Below are positions 16,704-26,375 of a stretch of 64,000 bases of DNA, piece by piece. This DNA is from Flammeovirga kamogawensis (GTDB lineage Bacteria; Bacteroidota; Bacteroidia; Cytophagales; Flammeovirgaceae), in contig NZ_CP076129.1 of the NCBI RefSeq assembly GCF_018736065.1, positions 992,001-1,056,000 on the forward strand, written 5' to 3'. The notes under the pieces are model-generated. The model ran no database searches. It saw only the letters and a program-made list of their open reading frames with translations, and was not told where the DNA came from. Both the position numbers and the translations under genes were made by a program. Each line of letters starts with the position of its first letter. The stretch's first letter is position 1.

Positions 16704-19640
16704 TTATTGTACAGTCTTACTGTAATGAGCAATAATATTGTTCATTATTTTTTGTGCTACAGGGTCAAAACTAATCGCTTTTTTAAATGAAAGTGTAGAA
16801 TAAATACAAGTACCTTTTCCTCTTTTCATTTCAACCATTTCCGAAGCAAAATATACTTTACCTACGCCGATGTAATTTCTTTGCATGTGGTCTTGATCTG
16901 GAAAACGATCGTGTGTTACAACACCTACAATGTTTTTCCCTTCTGGGGCAACCATTGCTGTAGTAGTTCCTACTTTATAATAAGCATCTGCCATAAATTG
17001 GTTACTTGGTAAACCTGCAAACACCGGATGATCTGTAACAATAGGTGCCGCATTATGCCATAAACCGTTGGCCATAATTAAAGTTGCATTGTAAGGAAAT
17101 GCCTCTTCTTTCTGAAGTGATTGTGCAATCTCTCTTTTAAGTTTTTCGTTTACTTTTTTACCTTTTACATCTGTAAAAAATACTGTTCCTCCTTTAGATG
17201 CGAATTCTTTTGCTTTTGCAACTTCAGCTTTAAACGCATCATCCATTCCTAATTTACCAACAATCAACAATTGTCCTTTTTGTTGCTTACCCGTAAACTT
17301 CTCAAACTGTATACCTTTTGAAGTAAAGTAATTTGCTAAAGTTTTGTCACTTTCTAATAAAGCTACTTTTTGTGTTGGTATTTTTAGAGCATCCTCATTA
17401 AAAACATCAAAAGTTTCTTCATTTGTATTGATGATTTTGCCTTTCTTATTTTTCATCACACTATAAAGCGTGTAATTTCCATTCAATTCACCAATAGATA
17501 ATTTTTGCGTATATAAATCAGAAACTCCGTGCTTTAAAGTTGCTTTCACCGTTTCATTAAATACCTTTTTACCTTTTGTATCTTTGATGGTCAATTCAAC
17601 TTTTACGTTCTCTTCATCAAACTCATTGATACCTAAAACCGACAGTTGTGGTTGTTCTCCTGTTTTTAGGTTTCTCTTTTTCAACCTAGTAACAATTAAC
17701 TGTGGCTGGTTAGATTTCTTTGTGCCTTCATATACATTTCCTTTAGGATTTCTCCATAAATCGATGATACCACCACCAATAATCCAATCACCATCTGATA
17801 GAGCATGAATACAATACCCTGCTGTAAGTGGGTTAGAACGAGATGCTTCTAACATTCTTTTGTTCAATTTACCGTGGTAATTTTGTTGTGCTTCTACTAA
17901 ACTATGAAGAGTTGGAAATACCGAACGCATTCCAGATGCATCTAATGTTGAATTAAAGTCTTCTTCTAAGCGAGCATGCTCTCGATACATTGGCGCTAAA
18001 GGGTTTCCTTTTTCTTTAAACTCTTTATTATTTGCTTCTAAATCAGGAATAGACCCGTAACCAATTTCTGATATAAATACCATTGCACCTGGTTGGTTTT
18101 TCTTACCAGGAGAACGTAATTTAGGATAACCTGCTTTCTTCTTTTCTTCTTTTGTCCAGCTAATTTGCGTCATTTTTTGGAACGCATTATCGTCATATCT
18201 CCAACCTGGATATGTATGAACATCCGAGAATTTTACAGCTACTTTTTCGTTTGGATTATAAATATTAGCTCCGTTAGCAAACCCACCAGATTCATCTAAA
18301 ATTAGACGAGTTGGATCTAAATCACGCGCTAATAATGCCATAGGATGTAACATCTGAATTAAAACAGGCTGCCATAATTCATTAAATAATTCCCACTGAA
18401 TTACACATGTTCTATTTCTATCACGAAGTATACTTTCTCTCACTTCTGTTTTTACCATTTCTGGTAATAATGGTGAGGCAATAGGACGGTGCATACATTC
18501 GATTGCCAAAGAACCTACAGTTAAAACGCCCATCTCATCACAAAGGTCTAACCACATTTTTGGAGGAGGTTTTCTCCAAGGACGAATCATATTAAACCCT
18601 GCATCTAATGCCAACTGAATCTCTTTTCTAGCCATTTCCTCAGAATCTGGAAAAGCTAATTTTGTTGGATATAACCCCTCGAAGAAAGCTCCTTTTAAGA
18701 AGAACTCCTCGCCATTTAAGTAGTATTTTTTGTCTTTAATGGTAAACGAACGAATTCCAAAACGTGTAGAAAATTCGTCACTAATTTCTTCTCCTTTTTT
18801 TACCATTACTTGAGCAGTGTATAAATAAGGATTTTTTGGTCCCCATAACTCTGCATTTTCAATAGCTAAATTCCAATCGTATTTGTTTGCTCCAGGCGTT
18901 AATTTTAAATGCTCTGATTTAGTAGCAACCACTTTCTTGTCTTTATCAAGTACATTTACTACTACCTCTGCATCTTGTAATTGTGTTGCTGTATTTTCTA
19001 CATCAAGGTGAAACATTGCTGCTCCTTGTTTATAATCTGTTTCAATAAAAACATCTTCTACAATGTATGCTCCTTTAGCTTCTAAAGAAACTCCCTGCCA
19101 AATACCGCCAGTTAAAGCACCTCTCCACATTGGGGTTTGATGCGGACCAATTCCATCAATTACTTTATCAGAATATAAAACCGGAGAAACTACTCTTACC
19201 ACAAGTGTATTTTTTTCTCCTGCCTTCACTGTTTTATTAATATTAAAATGAAAAGGAGTAAAACCACCCATATGTCGGCCTACTACTTCATCATTAATAT
19301 ACACTTCAGAAATATAGTTTACAGCCTCAAAGTTTATGATAACATTCTGTCCTTTCCAATCTGCAGGAATGTCAAACTCTTTTTTATAAATAGCAACACC
19401 CTCGTAATCTTGTTTAAACTCTTCCCAGCAACTAGGTACTTGAATTTTTTCTATAGCAGTATTCTTATCAAAGTTTTCTGCTTTTATCCAGCCTTTTTCT
19501 CGGCCTTCATTCACATCATCATAAATAATTTTCCATTCTCCATTAAGAGATAGTTCTTTTACATTTTGGGCATAAGAAAACTGATATATACATAAAAGTG
19601 AAATCAGTAATCCAATTGTTTTTTGTACGTGTAATTTCAT
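16704..19640 (-). CDS. Glycoside hydrolase family 2 enzyme (beta-galactosidase or beta-glucuronidase type)
   Basis: 978 residues with a signal peptide (cleavage near SYAQ, residue 25). Residues ~28-195 are the sugar-binding jelly roll (LSLNGEWKIIYDD, VPSCWEE, YKKEFDIP, VYINDEVVGRHMGGFTPF). An Ig-like domain follows, then the TIM barrel from ~310 (FGIRSFTIKDKKYYLNGEEFFLKGAF). WELFNE gives the acid/base Glu421; VFISEIGYG gives the nucleophile Glu525. The last ~350 residues add an Ig-like piece and a glutamine-amidotransferase-like flavodoxin fold region (VALLESDKTLANYF, LIVGKLG, GGTVFFTDV). It starts 11 bases after the stop of the upstream sulfatase, so they form one operon. The linkage cleaved cannot be fixed from sequence; in ulvan-type loci GH2 enzymes act on glucuronyl residues. 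Confidence 0.85.
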   Translation of the reverse strand: MKLHVQKTIGLLISLLCIYQFSYAQNVKELSLNGEWKIIYDDVNEGREKGWIKAENFDKNTAIEKIQVPSCWEEFKQDYEGVAIYKKEFDIPADWKGQNVIINFEAVNYISEVYINDEVVGRHMGGFTPFHFNINKTVKAGEKNTLVVRVVSPVLYSDKVIDGIGPHQTPMWRGALTGGIWQGVSLEAKGAYIVEDVFIETDYKQGAAMFHLDVENTATQLQDAEVVVNVLDKDKKVVATKSEHLKLTPGANKYDWNLAIENAELWGPKNPYLYTAQVMVKKGEEISDEFSTRFGIRSFTIKDKKYYLNGEEFFLKGAFFEGLYPTKLAFPDSEEMARKEIQLALDAGFNMIRPWRKPPPKMWLDLCDEMGVLTVGSLAIECMHRPIASPLLPEMVKTEVRESILRDRNRTCVIQWELFNELWQPVLIQMLHPMALLARDLDPTRLILDESGGFANGANIYNPNEKVAVKFSDVHTYPGWRYDDNAFQKMTQISWTKEEKKKAGYPKLRSPGKKNQPGAMVFISEIGYGSIPDLEANNKEFKEKGNPLAPMYREHARLEEDFNSTLDASGMRSVFPTLHSLVEAQQNYHGKLNKRMLEASRSNPLTAGYCIHALSDGDWIIGGGIIDLWRNPKGNVYEGTKKSNQPQLIVTRLKKRNLKTGEQPQLSVLGINEFDEENVKVELTIKDTKGKKVFNETVKATLKHGVSDLYTQKLSIGELNGNYTLYSVMKNKKGKIINTNEETFDVFNEDALKIPTQKVALLESDKTLANYFTSKGIQFEKFTGKQQKGQLLIVGKLGMDDAFKAEVAKAKEFASKGGTVFFTDVKGKKVNEKLKREIAQSLQKEEAFPYNATLIMANGLWHNAAPIVTDHPVFAGLPSNQFMADAYYKVGTTTAMVAPEGKNIVGVVTHDRFPDQDHMQRNYIGVGKVYFASEMVEMKRGKGTCIYSTLSFKKAISFDPVAQKIMNNIIAHYSKTVQ

Positions 19641-19651
19641 TATAAAAAATT

Positions 19652-21238
19652 CTAGTTTGTTATTCCAATTTGCTTATTCAATTTTTGAGATAGTTCTGTA
19701 ACCACACTCATATATTTTTCTTGCTTAGCCACGTTTGAAAACTCATTCGGGTCAGTTGCATGGTCATACAATTCTTCTTGACCGTCTGCATATCTTATGT
19801 ATCTGTACTGTTCTGTACGGATAGAGTAATGCTGTTTTTCTATAAACTTATCACCCATTCCACCAGAAATAGCACTTAAAGCGAAATCAGGCCCTTGCCA
19901 TTTCTGTTTTGTATTTTTAGAATACAAAGGTACCATGCTATGTCCGTCTAAAGATTTCCCATTTTCATCTTTAATTGTGGAACCTTCTAGTGAACATAAA
20001 TCAATTAAAGTAGGGTAAATGTCTATTAATGAAACAGGTTGCTTTACTTTAATTGCTTTTTTCTGACCAGGGTTATGAACTAGCATTGGGATTCTTGTTG
20101 ATTTATCCCAGAGGGCAAATTTGTACAAATAGTCTTTATCTCCCATGTTATAAGCATGGTCGCTCACTAAAACAATCACAGTGTTATCTGCAAACTTAGA
20201 ATCTTCAATTGCTTGTATAACATCCGCAATTTGATCGTCTACAAAAGCAATACATGCTAAATATGCTTGAATATATGTTCTTAAGGCAAGGTCTCTATCG
20301 TTATGGTATCCTTCAACCAAATACTTAAAATGATCATAACCTCTTTTACCATGGTTACCTTCTTTTACTTTACCATATAAAGCACCTTCTAACTCAGCTT
20401 GCCCACCTGTTTCTGGTAATTTTATATCAGCTAAAGGAAACATATCAAAGTACTTTTGAGGAACATATAAAGGGGTGTGCGGTCTGTTAAAACCAACTCC
20501 TAAAAAGAACGGCTTTTCTGTGTTCTCATTTTCAAATTTCTTGATAAATTTTTTAGCATCCTCTACTTTCACTTCATCAGGCATTAAATCCCTATCCTCG
20601 TCATTGATGTATTTAAAAGGTTTTACCTCTAATTTTGGCCATCCTTTTACTTTATCAAACCAACCTGTTACACCATTTACAGTTGGTATATCTTTTAATG
20701 AAGCGTACCCTCCATCTAATGCACCAGCCTTATTGAAAGGAGCAGGAACACTTGGATGAACTCGTTTTTTCTCTCCATCATATGGAAAAGGACCAAAATC
20801 AGATTGATCACCGTAGGCATTCCAGACAGTATTAATATTTGTATGCAATAATTTGCCAATACCTACAGTGGTGTATCCATTGTCTTTAAAATGCTCAAAC
20901 ATTGTTTTAGAGCCCATTAATGTTTCATTTTTCAAGAATTTATTAAAGCCGAAAAAATGGGTGGTATGAGGGTACAATCCTGTAGAAAAACTTGCTCTAG
21001 ATGGGTTACAAATTGGATCATTAGAAAACGCATTTGTAAAAATAACAGAACGGTTTGCCAACTTATCCATTGCTGGTGTTTTTGTTTGCGGATGCCCACC
21101 TAAAAAGCCAACATAGTCGTTTAAATCATCTACCATGATGAGCACCACATTTGGCTTTTCTTTATCTTTTGGTTTCTCCTTATCTGCAAAACCCAAAGTT
21201 GAAAATGTTAGTAGTAATAGTAAAATTCTATATTTCAT
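19652..21238 (-). CDS. Family S1 sulfatase (iduronate-2-sulfatase-like), operon leader
   Basis: 528 residues with a short signal peptide (to about GFADK). IMVDDLNDYVGFLGGHPQT contains the metal-binding aspartates; ICNPSRASFSTG holds the C-x-P-S-R signature with Cys77 as the formylglycine precursor. FLGVGFNRPHTPLY, LVSDHAYNMGDKDYLYKF and LWDKSTRIPMLV complete the active-site set. It is clearly paralogous to the sulfatase at 10693-12363 but far from identical (different lengths and substrate loops), so the two probably remove sulfates at different positions of the same polymer. It is first of the block 21238 to 10693. Confidence 0.88.
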   Translation of the reverse strand: MKYRILLLLLTFSTLGFADKEKPKDKEKPNVVLIMVDDLNDYVGFLGGHPQTKTPAMDKLANRSVIFTNAFSNDPICNPSRASFSTGLYPHTTHFFGFNKFLKNETLMGSKTMFEHFKDNGYTTVGIGKLLHTNINTVWNAYGDQSDFGPFPYDGEKKRVHPSVPAPFNKAGALDGGYASLKDIPTVNGVTGWFDKVKGWPKLEVKPFKYINDEDRDLMPDEVKVEDAKKFIKKFENENTEKPFFLGVGFNRPHTPLYVPQKYFDMFPLADIKLPETGGQAELEGALYGKVKEGNHGKRGYDHFKYLVEGYHNDRDLALRTYIQAYLACIAFVDDQIADVIQAIEDSKFADNTVIVLVSDHAYNMGDKDYLYKFALWDKSTRIPMLVHNPGQKKAIKVKQPVSLIDIYPTLIDLCSLEGSTIKDENGKSLDGHSMVPLYSKNTKQKWQGPDFALSAISGGMGDKFIEKQHYSIRTEQYRYIRYADGQEELYDHATDPNEFSNVAKQEKYMSVVTELSQKLNKQIGITN

Positions 21239-21600
21239 CCCAAAAAAAATTAATTAAAAAGTCACACATTAAAACGTATCAACTACAATTATAATCTTAC
21301 AGTTGTAAATATCGGGTGATAAAAAATAAATTAGCATACACGAATTCACTAAAAATAGCACAAATTTGACTTTTAAAGCATCGCAAACTATTTGTTAGTA
21401 GAAAAATATGACTTGTTAAAGTATTAAGAAGCAACTTCAGAGTATGGTCGTAAAAATAATAACAGGTAAAAAATTTTATGTTAATGTGTACCTTTTCTTC
21501 TTATTTTATGACGAAAAAAGGTTTAATAACAGGATAAGACAGTAAAATTAGCCTATATCCTGTTATTATTTTAGTAGTAATTGAGCACCTCAAAAAATAC
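21239..21600. other. Intergenic region before the sulfated-glycan block
   Basis: No gene. It should hold the promoter for the sulfatase operon, but no clean TAnnTTTG box was found; the terminator of the next gene occupies its right side. Confidence 0.4.
21513..21568 (-). terminator. Terminator of the leukocidin-like lipoprotein gene
   Basis: 13-bp stem TAATAACAGGATA / TATCCTGTTATTA (21524-21536 and 21556-21568), followed on the minus strand by AACC and a T6 run. It lies 32 bases beyond the stop at 21601. Confidence 0.75.
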
Positions 21601-23172
21601 TCATTCCTCTCCAAAAGAGGTGGTTGTAAATGTAAAAGTCTTATTGATATTTACAGTTCTCGTTTGTCTATCTACAATACTATTCCAACCAAACATACCA
21701 AGTAGAATTGGGTAGTTTTTACCATGGATATCATGCAATACACATCGAATTCCATAATTAAAACTGAAGCTCTCTTCTCCATTTTCTCTTTTTTTAGACA
21801 TTACCACCTCAACCGCATTTTTATTAAGCTGTCGCATAGGTAACGGTAGTTTACTTTCATCACAAGGTATATCATCCCAAGGAGCTCCACTTTTATTCAT
21901 TATTCCCCAACCTGTATCATAGGCACCATACACACAATTACCGGGTGTCCAACTCCAATAAATTTCGTGTTTATTATTATCTATGTTCTTGTCGTGTTGC
22001 GTACTGAAATAATAATCTGGAAAACTATAACTGTAACTTGTACCTGCAGAGTATTGCCCTTCTAAAGAATTAAGAGGATCTAAGGCTTTTAATTTTACAC
22101 CAAAATTGGTTGAATTAGAATACGAGCCATTTCCACCTGCCTGACTTTCTGGCGACCATAGATCGAATGCGAAATTTTTGGGGTATTGTATATAAGGTTC
22201 AAACTCATACATAATATTCCAAGCCGAAGTAGAAGAAGTATAGCCTTTCTGATTTACTCCTGGATTTGGACTTAAGTAATAAGAAAAGAATAATCTATCT
22301 TCGTTGTGGCCTTCATACCTACCTTCAAAAACCTTGATCATTGCCCTATAATCGTATTCTCCATCTTTCCACTCCTGACGGTATCCGTTCGTTTTTTTTA
22401 CATCAATGATATACGATTTAAAGCGAAATTGTTCATAATTTAAACCTCCAAATGTAGCTGTGTTTCTTTGGTTTGATGTAGCTTGTTTCTCAATTACACG
22501 GTTTAAAAATGTTTCTTCCTCCTCTTGTGTTATTTTATCATCATAATAAATAACAGATGATTTCTCAGATGTAGAAAGGTCGTTTACAACTCTTGCTTTT
22601 AAATCAGGCTTTATTGCCTGCCAATACTCCTCTGCATTTTCATATGGTAATTCGGGATTTTCTTCTAAAAGAAACTCTATCTGCTCTTTCGTTTTTGAAT
22701 CTAAAGAAAAGAAGTCCTCTTTTAGCTGAATTGCATGTTTTTTTATAGAATCAGGGCTCGTTTCTTTCTCAAGTAGGTGAACTGTATATCCTTGTTGAGG
22801 GTCGTTATACACCAAAGCTAATGCATTGTTACTAGTTTGGTAACCATGATGAGAATGGATGGAGTTAATTACATTTTGCCCCTTGATAAAAATTGGAATC
22901 TTATGCTTATAAATTGCATCAAATAAGTTTACATCTTTTTCTTTCAGAAGAGGGGTTTCCAACTTGACTATACTACCCTCTAACTCTTGAAACTGGGAAG
23001 TGTCTACATCATAAAAATTTACAATGTGTGTTTTAGTATTAAATCTTTTGTTTGATTTATCATTTTGGTCTGAGTTTTCTAATTCACCATCAGAGAGTAT
23101 AGATGATTTTGGTGTACAGGAAGACACCATTAAAATTAGACTGAGTAATAAGATTGAAATAAGGTTTTGCAT
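21601..23172 (-). CDS. Lipoprotein resembling leukocidin/hemolysin-family pore formers
   Basis: 523 residues. A lipobox (LMVSSC, Cys19) predicts lipidation. Residues ~45-160 resemble the pro-domain of Vibrio cytolysins in outline (NALALVYNDPQQGYTVHLL). From ~245 the order of features follows the leukocidin/cytolysin fold: a strand-rich cap; a Gly/Ser-rich amphipathic stretch (SQAGGNGSYSNSTNFG, then LEGQYSAGTSYSYSF) where the pre-stem would be; NKHEIYWSWTPGN; and a C-terminal rim-like part (EVVMSKKRENGEESFSFNYG, then RQTRTVNINKTFTFTT) that parallels the end of the V. cholerae cytolysin domain. This is resemblance by eye, not a search result. If right, it is an unusual lipidated member. It is monocistronic, between the sulfatase block and the regulator. 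Confidence 0.45.
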   Translation of the reverse strand: MQNLISILLLSLILMVSSCTPKSSILSDGELENSDQNDKSNKRFNTKTHIVNFYDVDTSQFQELEGSIVKLETPLLKEKDVNLFDAIYKHKIPIFIKGQNVINSIHSHHGYQTSNNALALVYNDPQQGYTVHLLEKETSPDSIKKHAIQLKEDFFSLDSKTKEQIEFLLEENPELPYENAEEYWQAIKPDLKARVVNDLSTSEKSSVIYYDDKITQEEEETFLNRVIEKQATSNQRNTATFGGLNYEQFRFKSYIIDVKKTNGYRQEWKDGEYDYRAMIKVFEGRYEGHNEDRLFFSYYLSPNPGVNQKGYTSSTSAWNIMYEFEPYIQYPKNFAFDLWSPESQAGGNGSYSNSTNFGVKLKALDPLNSLEGQYSAGTSYSYSFPDYYFSTQHDKNIDNNKHEIYWSWTPGNCVYGAYDTGWGIMNKSGAPWDDIPCDESKLPLPMRQLNKNAVEVVMSKKRENGEESFSFNYGIRCVLHDIHGKNYPILLGMFGWNSIVDRQTRTVNINKTFTFTTTSFGEE

Positions 23173-23318
23173 AGTTGTAAGTTAAATAGGTTGATTTATG
23201 CAAATATCATTTTCAATTATTATTCTATAGTGAATTAGGGATCAATGAATTATGAAATACTGGTGGTTAAAGTTATAAAAATGCTACTTTTCTGATCTAG
23301 AAAATTTAATTCCAACTC

Positions 23319-26129
23319 CTACTGAAAAGAAACCAAATAGGCATACAGGTTTTCTTTTGGGGGTAAACCCATCTTTTTTCTTAATCTATACCTTTTGAGG
23401 TCTACACTTTTTGGGGTGATATTAAAAATTGGAGCAAGTTCTTTGGTTGACAAATTGACTCTTAAATAAGCACATAATTTTAAATCCTCGTTTGTTAAGT
23501 TTGGATGAACATCAATTAGGTGTGAAAAGAAATCTTTATGCATTTTTTTAAATGCGACTTCAAAAATCTCCCAATCTTTAGTGTTATCGTATTCAGTATT
23601 TAAGATGTGATCTAATTTCTTCAATGATTTTATTTTCTTGTCATTTCCTTCTTTAGAAACATTGCTCATCTCTTCTTTAAGATGTTTTAATAGCTCCTTA
23701 TTTTTTGAGCTTTGTACAAGTAATTCTGATAAACTTGCTTCTTTACTTTCTAGTTCTTCTTGTAGACGCTGGTTTCTTAACTGTGTTAATTGTTTTTGGT
23801 TGATCTCTCTTTGTCTTTTTAGATCATCTCTTTTCTTTAAAAGAATAACTTTACGCTGTTTCTTTAATAATAATTTCACGCCATAAATCAACAAAGTGAT
23901 TGTGAAAAATAATAGTATTACATAAATAAAAATAGCTGTATTTGAGAGATACATAGGTCGGTTAATTGAAAACTTATATTTCTCAATTAAAGAATCTCCT
24001 TCGCCTTTTACGCAAAAAACATATGTTCCGTAGTTTAAGTTTTGATATCTAGCAGAAAATTTAAGTCCAACAGGAATCCAATCTTGGTCATAACCTTCTA
24101 ATTTTATTAAGTATTTAATATCCTCTTGGTAGTTTCTTAAGCTATAACTTGCCGAGAAAGTATTGTAATCAAATGGTATGCTTGAAATACTTTGTTCTTC
24201 ATATCTTTGTTTAGTTCTATCATTTATAAATGATACATCTCTAATTATTGGACTATTTTTTAAAGGAGTATATTTATCAAGCTTGTTTATGTTTAAGACC
24301 GCCAAACCTTTAGAAAAAGTAAGTACAAATAACGAATCATTCAATACCTTTATAACCTCGTAATTGTAAATTTGTCGTTCTCCAAGCTCTTTAATAGAAG
24401 GAGCAAGGTATTCCTCTTCTTCTTTATTTATATCAAACAAGTGCAGCTTCCCACTTGCTTTTATAATATATTTACCATTTAAAAGACCAGAGATGTATTC
24501 AATTTTGTTTAACCCTAAGTTGGCCTTTTGGAATGTGTTATCTGTAACTATTACAGCTGTATCATTAGTAACAATTAAAGCCTGATTTTTATAATTAAAT
24601 AGTCTGAATTTATACGATTTTTTAAATATATTTTTAGTAGATAAATCATCAACATATTTTATATCTCTTTTGTCTGAAGATACTTTTATTCTATTTAATT
24701 TCTCCCAAGAATCTGAAACTAGGAAAGAATGATCTTCTAATTCAAGAATATCTCTAGTTAAAGATGAAAAACCCTTTATATTATGCTCAAACTTTAGCTG
24801 ACTACCTCTATTATTTAAAACATTAATACCATAATATGAGGTTTGAAATAACACTTCGGGCCATTTTTTACTTTGTATGTAACTATAGCCTCCACCTGTT
24901 TTATATATTTTGTTTATTCTATCATTTTCAATGACAAAAAGACCGTCATTATGGCCTACTAATAATTGATTATTAATTACATTTAAACTCCATCCTTGTC
25001 CTTTTGTCCCCTTAACTAATTTAAAGTTGAAACTTGAATTATTAATAGTTGCATCTGCAGAATATACACCTTGGTTAGTGGCCACATACAATTTGTTATT
25101 ATACATTTCAACATCATAAACAGCCCCTAAAAGACTTAATGGGTCATTAATAAAGTTTATTGGGTAGTTTATAATTACTTTAGAAATTCCTACTTCTGTT
25201 CCAATCCAGAGTATATTATTTTTAAGATACAGTGCGTGTATTCTATTACTAGGCAAGCCATTTTTTGTAGTTAAATAGTATTTAATTTCCCCATTAATAT
25301 TACCAACAATAACTCCTTTATGTAATGTACCAAATATAAAATCTCCATTGTTGTTTATTGGGATCACCTTATTGACCTGAGCAGATTTTAAAAAATTTGA
25401 TAATTTATTATCTAGATATTGAAAGGTATTGTCTTTAAAAACCCAGAGTCCATTTTGGAGTGTTCCCAATAATAAAGCTCCGTCTTTTAAAGGGTGAATA
25501 TATTTAATTAGCCAATCTTTCAATATAGGGTGTTCATAAGCAGTTAATTCCATTTCTGAATTACTTTTATGAAGGCTCTTATGAATAATTTGATAATAGA
25601 AACTCTCTTTATCCTCGGCTAGAAAAGTGAATGAAATATTTCCTTCTGTTAAAGTCTTTTTTGTAAGTTCTTGATTCTCTTTATTATAAAAATAGAAACT
25701 ATTAAATGATTGAAATAGTATTTTGTTGCCTACTTTTAAGACCTTCCATATTTCATCATGTATTTTAAATTTAGCCGAAAGTTTTTGATAAACTAATTGA
25801 CCATTTCTCTTTTTAAATGAGCCTATTGTATTAATTCCTCCAACAAATATTTCATCTCCAACTATACATACAGCCCGTAATGGTTCATTTGTAGGATATA
25901 GCTTCCATACTTCTCCATCGTACTCTAATAAACCTAAAGTATTTGCAAAGTATAAAAAACCATTGTTTCCTTCTACAATATCCCAATTTTGATTTTCGGC
26001 TTCATAAGTAGACTTATCGTAATTAATAATTCTTGGAGAGGAATAAAGCAATACGTCTTCTTGAGCAATTACTTGCTGAATAAAAACTGATTGCAAAATT
26101 AGAAATATAAATAATAGGCGAGTTAACAT
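23319..26129 (-). CDS. Membrane-bound propeller/Y_Y_Y sensor with LuxR-type HTH
   Basis: 936 residues. Signal peptide to ~22 (VIAQ). Residues ~28-620 are a sensory beta-propeller (NWDIVEGNNGFLYFANTLGLLEYDG, GLPSNRIHALYLKNNILWIGT). A Y_Y_Y domain follows (YLIKLEGYDQDWIPVG, YQNLNYGTYVFCVKG). One transmembrane helix spans ~729-755. A charged coiled coil (~758-840) leads to a LuxR-like helix-turn-helix at ~878-930 (LTNEDLKLCAYLRVNLSTKELAPIF, then VDLKRYRLRKKMGL). There is no histidine kinase or receiver domain, so it is a one-component trans-envelope regulator: periplasmic glycan sensing coupled directly to DNA binding. Its place just after the beta-1,2-glucan locus makes that locus the likely target; the sulfatase block is an alternative. 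Confidence 0.82.
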   Translation of the reverse strand: MLTRLLFIFLILQSVFIQQVIAQEDVLLYSSPRIINYDKSTYEAENQNWDIVEGNNGFLYFANTLGLLEYDGEVWKLYPTNEPLRAVCIVGDEIFVGGINTIGSFKKRNGQLVYQKLSAKFKIHDEIWKVLKVGNKILFQSFNSFYFYNKENQELTKKTLTEGNISFTFLAEDKESFYYQIIHKSLHKSNSEMELTAYEHPILKDWLIKYIHPLKDGALLLGTLQNGLWVFKDNTFQYLDNKLSNFLKSAQVNKVIPINNNGDFIFGTLHKGVIVGNINGEIKYYLTTKNGLPSNRIHALYLKNNILWIGTEVGISKVIINYPINFINDPLSLLGAVYDVEMYNNKLYVATNQGVYSADATINNSSFNFKLVKGTKGQGWSLNVINNQLLVGHNDGLFVIENDRINKIYKTGGGYSYIQSKKWPEVLFQTSYYGINVLNNRGSQLKFEHNIKGFSSLTRDILELEDHSFLVSDSWEKLNRIKVSSDKRDIKYVDDLSTKNIFKKSYKFRLFNYKNQALIVTNDTAVIVTDNTFQKANLGLNKIEYISGLLNGKYIIKASGKLHLFDINKEEEEYLAPSIKELGERQIYNYEVIKVLNDSLFVLTFSKGLAVLNINKLDKYTPLKNSPIIRDVSFINDRTKQRYEEQSISSIPFDYNTFSASYSLRNYQEDIKYLIKLEGYDQDWIPVGLKFSARYQNLNYGTYVFCVKGEGDSLIEKYKFSINRPMYLSNTAIFIYVILLFFTITLLIYGVKLLLKKQRKVILLKKRDDLKRQREINQKQLTQLRNQRLQEELESKEASLSELLVQSSKNKELLKHLKEEMSNVSKEGNDKKIKSLKKLDHILNTEYDNTKDWEIFEVAFKKMHKDFFSHLIDVHPNLTNEDLKLCAYLRVNLSTKELAPIFNITPKSVDLKRYRLRKKMGLPPKENLYAYLVSFQ

Positions 26130-26311
26130 TGACTTTAGGTATCTGAAAAGTATACTTGGCGTTCTTTAAATGTAATTTCTTTCATTTCATTTAGGTATTC
26201 TGCCATATACAATTTAATAAATACTCCCTACAATACATAACGTACACTATTTATTATTCCTTAATGAATTTGTAAAGCGAAAGGAACTAATTAGTTGTAA
26301 AAGCTATAAAG

Positions 26312-26346
26312 TAAAAAAAGCTACCTCAATAAATTTGAGATAGCTT
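26312..26346 (-). terminator. Terminator of the SusCD/GH144 operon
   Basis: Stem AAGCTA..CTCAA / TTGAG..TAGCTT with one mismatch zone, followed on the minus strand by a T-run; 30 bases beyond the GH144 stop. Confidence 0.7.
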
Positions 26347-26375
26347 CTTCTAATATCTATTATTTTACAACGGTA

